Assembly: GCA_001775955.1 (NCBI GenBank)
Contig: MEZD01000043.1
Span: 43,979-79,786 of the forward strand
DNA: 35,808 bases
Direction of reading: 5' to 3'
Source of the DNA: Candidatus Bathyarchaeota archaeon RBG_13_38_9
GTDB lineage: Archaea > Thermoproteota > Bathyarchaeia > 40CM-2-53-6 > RBG-13-38-9
Below are positions 33,589 to 35,808 of this stretch, in pieces. The notes beneath the pieces are model-generated. The model was given only the letters and a program-made list of their open reading frames with translations, was not told where the DNA came from and did not search any database. How positions within the stretch are numbered: position 1 is the stretch's first letter; every line of letters starts with the position of its first letter. The translations under genes and the position numbers were made by a program.

Positions 33589-33909
33589 TTACCACCTTAA
33601 CCTCTTTAGTTCTCTAACATCGAGTGTCTTATAATGACGGTATGCATGAACAGCAATTGTTAAGGCAACAGCTACCACACATGCACCTACTACTATCGAC
33701 ATTATAACAAATGTATGACCTAGAGGATCAGCTCCTCCAGGATTTCCATAAGTAGCTAAAGCGATGAAATTTAGATTTGCAGCACTTGTAAGAATTTCAA
33801 TACCAATTATCAATTTTATCATATTGCGTTTTACTGCAAGGCAGTACATCCCCAATATGTAGAGAATTAGTGCAGTCACGATATAGTAGCTTAAAGGTAT
33901 CAAATTCAT
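33589..33909 (-). CDS. nuoK: Complex I subunit K with Mrp-C-like third helix
   Basis: A 106-residue, three-helix membrane subunit. The first channel Glu is present (E38, LIIGIEIL). At the place of the second channel Glu in bacterial NuoK (about E72) this protein has C77 in SIVVGACVVAVALTIAV, preceded by DPLGHTFVIM. That stretch looks more like MrpC/MnhC of Na+/H+ antiporters than bacterial NuoK, though the neighbours make K the clear call. ATG start with strong aaggag, overlapping the J(C) stop by 4 bases. Confidence 0.88.
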   Translation of the reverse strand: MNLIPLSYYIVTALILYILGMYCLAVKRNMIKLIIGIEILTSAANLNFIALATYGNPGGADPLGHTFVIMSIVVGACVVAVALTIAVHAYRHYKTLDVRELKRLRW

Positions 33910-34187
33910 TCTTTCTCCTTACCATACCTCAACATAGCGATACATCCTGCTGCCGCTGCGAAAACAAGGACCGCTTGAATAATGACATCAAGAGTTCGAT
34001 TATTCCAAAGATATGCAGATGTAATTTGTCCAATACGTTCTTCAGCAAAATCTGAGCTGAATCTTGTAAACGATTCTAGTTGCAGGATGTCACTAGAACC
34101 AACCCATAGTAACATTACTAAAACAATGATTGATAACAGAAGTCCTGCTAAACTTATCTTGTCAGTGAATTCTTCTTTATATGACAA
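33906..34187 (-). CDS. nuoJ: Complex I subunit J, C-terminal half as separate gene
   Basis: A 93-residue protein with helices at about 12-30 and 68-88. The tail NNRTLDVIIQAVLVFAAAAG matches the last helix area of NuoJ and also resembles parts of Mrp/MBH modules. It is the second part of a J subunit carried on two genes. The start is TTG at 34187 with AGGAGG (inside the J(N) end) as ribosome site; the closer ATG at 34192 is out of frame. A split J is known from methanogen Fpo operons as I recall. Overlaps nuoK by 4 bases. Confidence 0.7.
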   Translation of the reverse strand: MSYKEEFTDKISLAGLLLSIIVLVMLLWVGSSDILQLESFTRFSSDFAEERIGQITSAYLWNNRTLDVIIQAVLVFAAAAGCIAMLRYGKEKE

Positions 34188-34188
34188 T

Positions 34189-34428
34189 TCATTTCCTCCT
34201 TGTCAGCATCACTGCTGCAATGAATAGTACAATTACGGCACCAGCGTAAATCAAGATCTGAAATACAGCAACATATGGTGCATTTAGCAACCAAAATAAT
34301 GCTCCCAACGATACTGACATGGCAGCAAGAGCTATGATTGTATGTAAAAGGTCTCTAGACTCAATTGTTAGAACTCCAAATATACATGTCGCCACCAAGA
34401 GACCTAATTGTAAAATGTCCTCAATCAT
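34189..34428 (-). CDS. nuoJ: Complex I subunit J, N-terminal half as separate gene
   Basis: A 79-residue, three-helix protein. LLHTIIALAAMSVSLGALFWLLNAPYVAVFQILIYAGAVIVLFI is the NuoJ helix 2-3 hallmark, including the helix with a pi-bulge that gates proton flow. It ends where a full NuoJ would go on to its fourth and fifth helices, which are instead in the next gene. ATG start, 4-base overlap with nuoI. Confidence 0.85.
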   Translation of the reverse strand: MIEDILQLGLLVATCIFGVLTIESRDLLHTIIALAAMSVSLGALFWLLNAPYVAVFQILIYAGAVIVLFIAAVMLTRRK

Positions 34429-34808
34429 TCTGTTACATCCCCTGGGGATTCGCTTTTCCTCTTATAGTCATAGATTAGACCATCTTGGTTTGAATCAGCA
34501 AGATCATAGGTTGTCTCTTGCGTTATAGCAGATCTTGGACAAATGTCAACGCACTCAGCACAAAATACGCATCTGCCGGCATACCATTTCATATCACATG
34601 TTGGGCCTTCTCCAATCATTTCAAGGGCGAAAGCAGGACATACTCGAATGCATAGACCACAGCCGATACATTTACTGTCGCTGGACTCGAGTGTATTGAT
34701 AACTATTTTTCCTCTTGACCCTGGGATCGATTCATATTTTTCGAAGGGGTATAGAAGAGTTGATGGTTTCTTTAGCAGACTTTTCGCGCATTCATCTCTC
34801 ATTGCCAT
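34425..34808 (-). CDS. nuoI: Complex I subunit I, 2x[4Fe-4S] ferredoxin-like
   Basis: A 127-residue subunit that passes electrons from the peripheral arm towards subunit B. Two [4Fe-4S] motifs are complete: C47-x2-C50-x2-C53-x3-C57-P and C80-x2-C83-x2-C86-x3-C90-P. The N-terminal 40 residues, KYESIPGSRGKI, contact the H/B subunits as in homologues. ATG start with the upstream nuoH 15 bases away; overlaps the next gene by 4 bases. Confidence 0.93.
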   Translation of the reverse strand: MAMRDECAKSLLKKPSTLLYPFEKYESIPGSRGKIVINTLESSDSKCIGCGLCIRVCPAFALEMIGEGPTCDMKWYAGRCVFCAECVDICPRSAITQETTYDLADSNQDGLIYDYKRKSESPGDVTE

Positions 34809-34823
34809 TTTTTTCTTTCTCCA

Positions 34824-35795
34824 TCATATCATTAAATAGAGCTGAAGAATTACGATCTGTAAAATTGAGAGCGGGACCAAATACTTCCACGACCCACTAA
34901 TCATTTGATCAATTCTGAATCTTGCAAATTGTGCCCTAATGAATCCGATGCTAACGACGATGATTACTGTCTTTATTATGAACCATATGATTCCTGGAAT
35001 CAATGGAATAGGGCCTGTTGGTCCTCCAAGAAACAGCGCTACAACTAATCCTGAAACAAACACAAGTTCAAGATCGTGAGCTAGTCGTAGAAGTCCAAGT
35101 TTTCTACCGCTGAATTCTGTCTGCCAACCTGCAACAATCTCGGTCTCAGCCTCCGGAATATCGAAAGGCACACCCTCAATTACTGCGATAATTCCAATAA
35201 TTACTATAACGAAACCTAATGGGTTGAGTAGTATACTCCAAAAACCATCAGTCGCCTGCCATTCAACAATATTACTAACAGATAATGTTCCTGCCAGAAT
35301 AGCTGGACCTATGAATGATACAGCTAGCGGGACCTCATACCCTAAAGTTTGAAGTGCAGCTCTCATACCACCAACTAAGCTGAATCGATTTGTTGATCCC
35401 CAACCAGCTAAGAAAGCTAGAATCGCAAATAGCGTCATGATGAATATTAGAAAAATCAAATCCCCTTCAAATGATACAATTGCAGAAATTCCATTTATTG
35501 GAACCATGAAGAGAGCTGTAAAAACAAGAGTCAATAGAAGTATTGGCGCCGCTCTGAAAATCATTTTGTCAACTGCTGATGGCTCAATATCTTCTTTTGC
35601 AAGCAGTTTAATCAGGTCTGCTAACGGCTGAAATAGTCCTCGAGGTCCAGTGTGATGGGGCCCGTACCTGTTCTGTGCTCGTGCATATACTTTTCTATCT
35701 ACCCATTGATAGAACAATGCAAGTGTGACAAGGAATATTATTCCTGGATATATCAGCACACTGAATAAATCGTACGCAACTACTTGCCATGACAT
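34824..35795 (-). CDS. nuoH: Complex I subunit H (NuoH/FpoH)
   Basis: A 323-residue, eight-helix membrane subunit that links the peripheral arm and quinone/methanophenazine site to the pump. RKVYARAQNRYGPHHTGPRGLFQPLADLIKLL is the conserved first-loop signature, and FDIPEAETEIVAGWQTEFSG the third. ATG start near the right edge. In Nuo and Fpo operons A, B, C and D precede H, so they are expected just outside the window; their absence here is only a window effect. Confidence 0.94.
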   Translation of the reverse strand: MSWQVVAYDLFSVLIYPGIIFLVTLALFYQWVDRKVYARAQNRYGPHHTGPRGLFQPLADLIKLLAKEDIEPSAVDKMIFRAAPILLLTLVFTALFMVPINGISAIVSFEGDLIFLIFIMTLFAILAFLAGWGSTNRFSLVGGMRAALQTLGYEVPLAVSFIGPAILAGTLSVSNIVEWQATDGFWSILLNPLGFVIVIIGIIAVIEGVPFDIPEAETEIVAGWQTEFSGRKLGLLRLAHDLELVFVSGLVVALFLGGPTGPIPLIPGIIWFIIKTVIIVVSIGFIRAQFARFRIDQMISGSWKYLVPLSILQIVILQLYLMI

Positions 35796-35808
35796 TTTTT
35801 GATGTGCC

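Noticed and set aside
33906-34428. Frameshift explanation for the two J genes
   Set aside because: Each half has its own start and ribosome site and neither contains a stop or a homopolymer run at the junction.
1-35808. CRISPR arrays, tRNA or rRNA genes and insertion sequences
   Set aside because: I looked for regular repeats, tRNA-like arm patterns and transposase motifs and saw none. tRNAs with introns could escape this reading; tRNAscan-SE and Infernal would settle it.

Overview
The window is AT-rich archaeal chromosome. The evidence is a membrane pyrophosphatase, a KaiC-type RecA ATPase, archaeal TrmI, DPM-type glycosyltransferase with a DUF2304 partner, a PEFG-type C-terminal sorting tail, TATA/BRE-like promoters, frequent TTG/GTG starts and a Nuo/Fpo-type complex I operon. 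The mix suits an uncultured TACK-group archaeon, and Bathyarchaeia is my best guess. That placement is inference only, because no rRNA or other strong phylogenetic marker is present.

Layout. (1) 1-9.6 kb is housekeeping: a PRC-barrel protein, methylthioadenosine phosphorylase divergent from a phosphoribosyltransferase (a possible adenine salvage pair), an H+-translocating pyrophosphatase with the K+-independent signature, a Cys-rich small protein, a zinc-finger microprotein coupled to a 3-hydroxyisobutyrate-type dehydrogenase, tRNA m1A methyltransferase TrmI, a small membrane protein, a SerB-like HAD phosphatase, and a large protein joining a degenerate nucleotidyltransferase-like domain to a RIO/Bud32-like kinase. 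(2) 10.0-25.6 kb is a cell-surface and glycosylation island: a secreted thioredoxin-like protein with a PEFG tail, GT-C-type membrane glycosyltransferases (one fused to exported LamG-like and Ig-like domains), surface proteins with repeats, a signal-peptide/ectodomain/TM/KaiC-like ATPase fusion, a convergent soluble KaiC protein, and a dolichyl-phosphate sugar synthase-like GT2 with DUF2304. (3) 25.6-28.1 kb holds three molybdenum-hydroxylase maturation genes: a molybdopterin-binding MoeA/MogA-like protein, YqeB and MocA. (4) 28.1-35.8 kb (minus strand) is a tightly overlapped membrane arm of complex I, H-I-J(N)-J(C)-K-L-M-N, followed by a hydrogenase maturation protease gene. Its peripheral subunits (A-D) probably lie beyond the right edge.

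How it may work together (inference): complex I and the pyrophosphatase are two independent ion pumps. The Mo-hydroxylase factors point to a molybdenum hydroxylase elsewhere, and the hydrogenase protease to a [NiFe] hydrogenase elsewhere. The central island would build and modify an envelope glycoprotein layer, with KaiC-family ATPases as possible cytoplasmic signalling partners. I saw no tRNA, rRNA, CRISPR array, insertion sequence or phage gene. The strongest candidates for something undescribed are the membrane-anchored KaiC ATPase with its surface-gene neighbourhood and the nucleotidyltransferase-like/kinase fusion.
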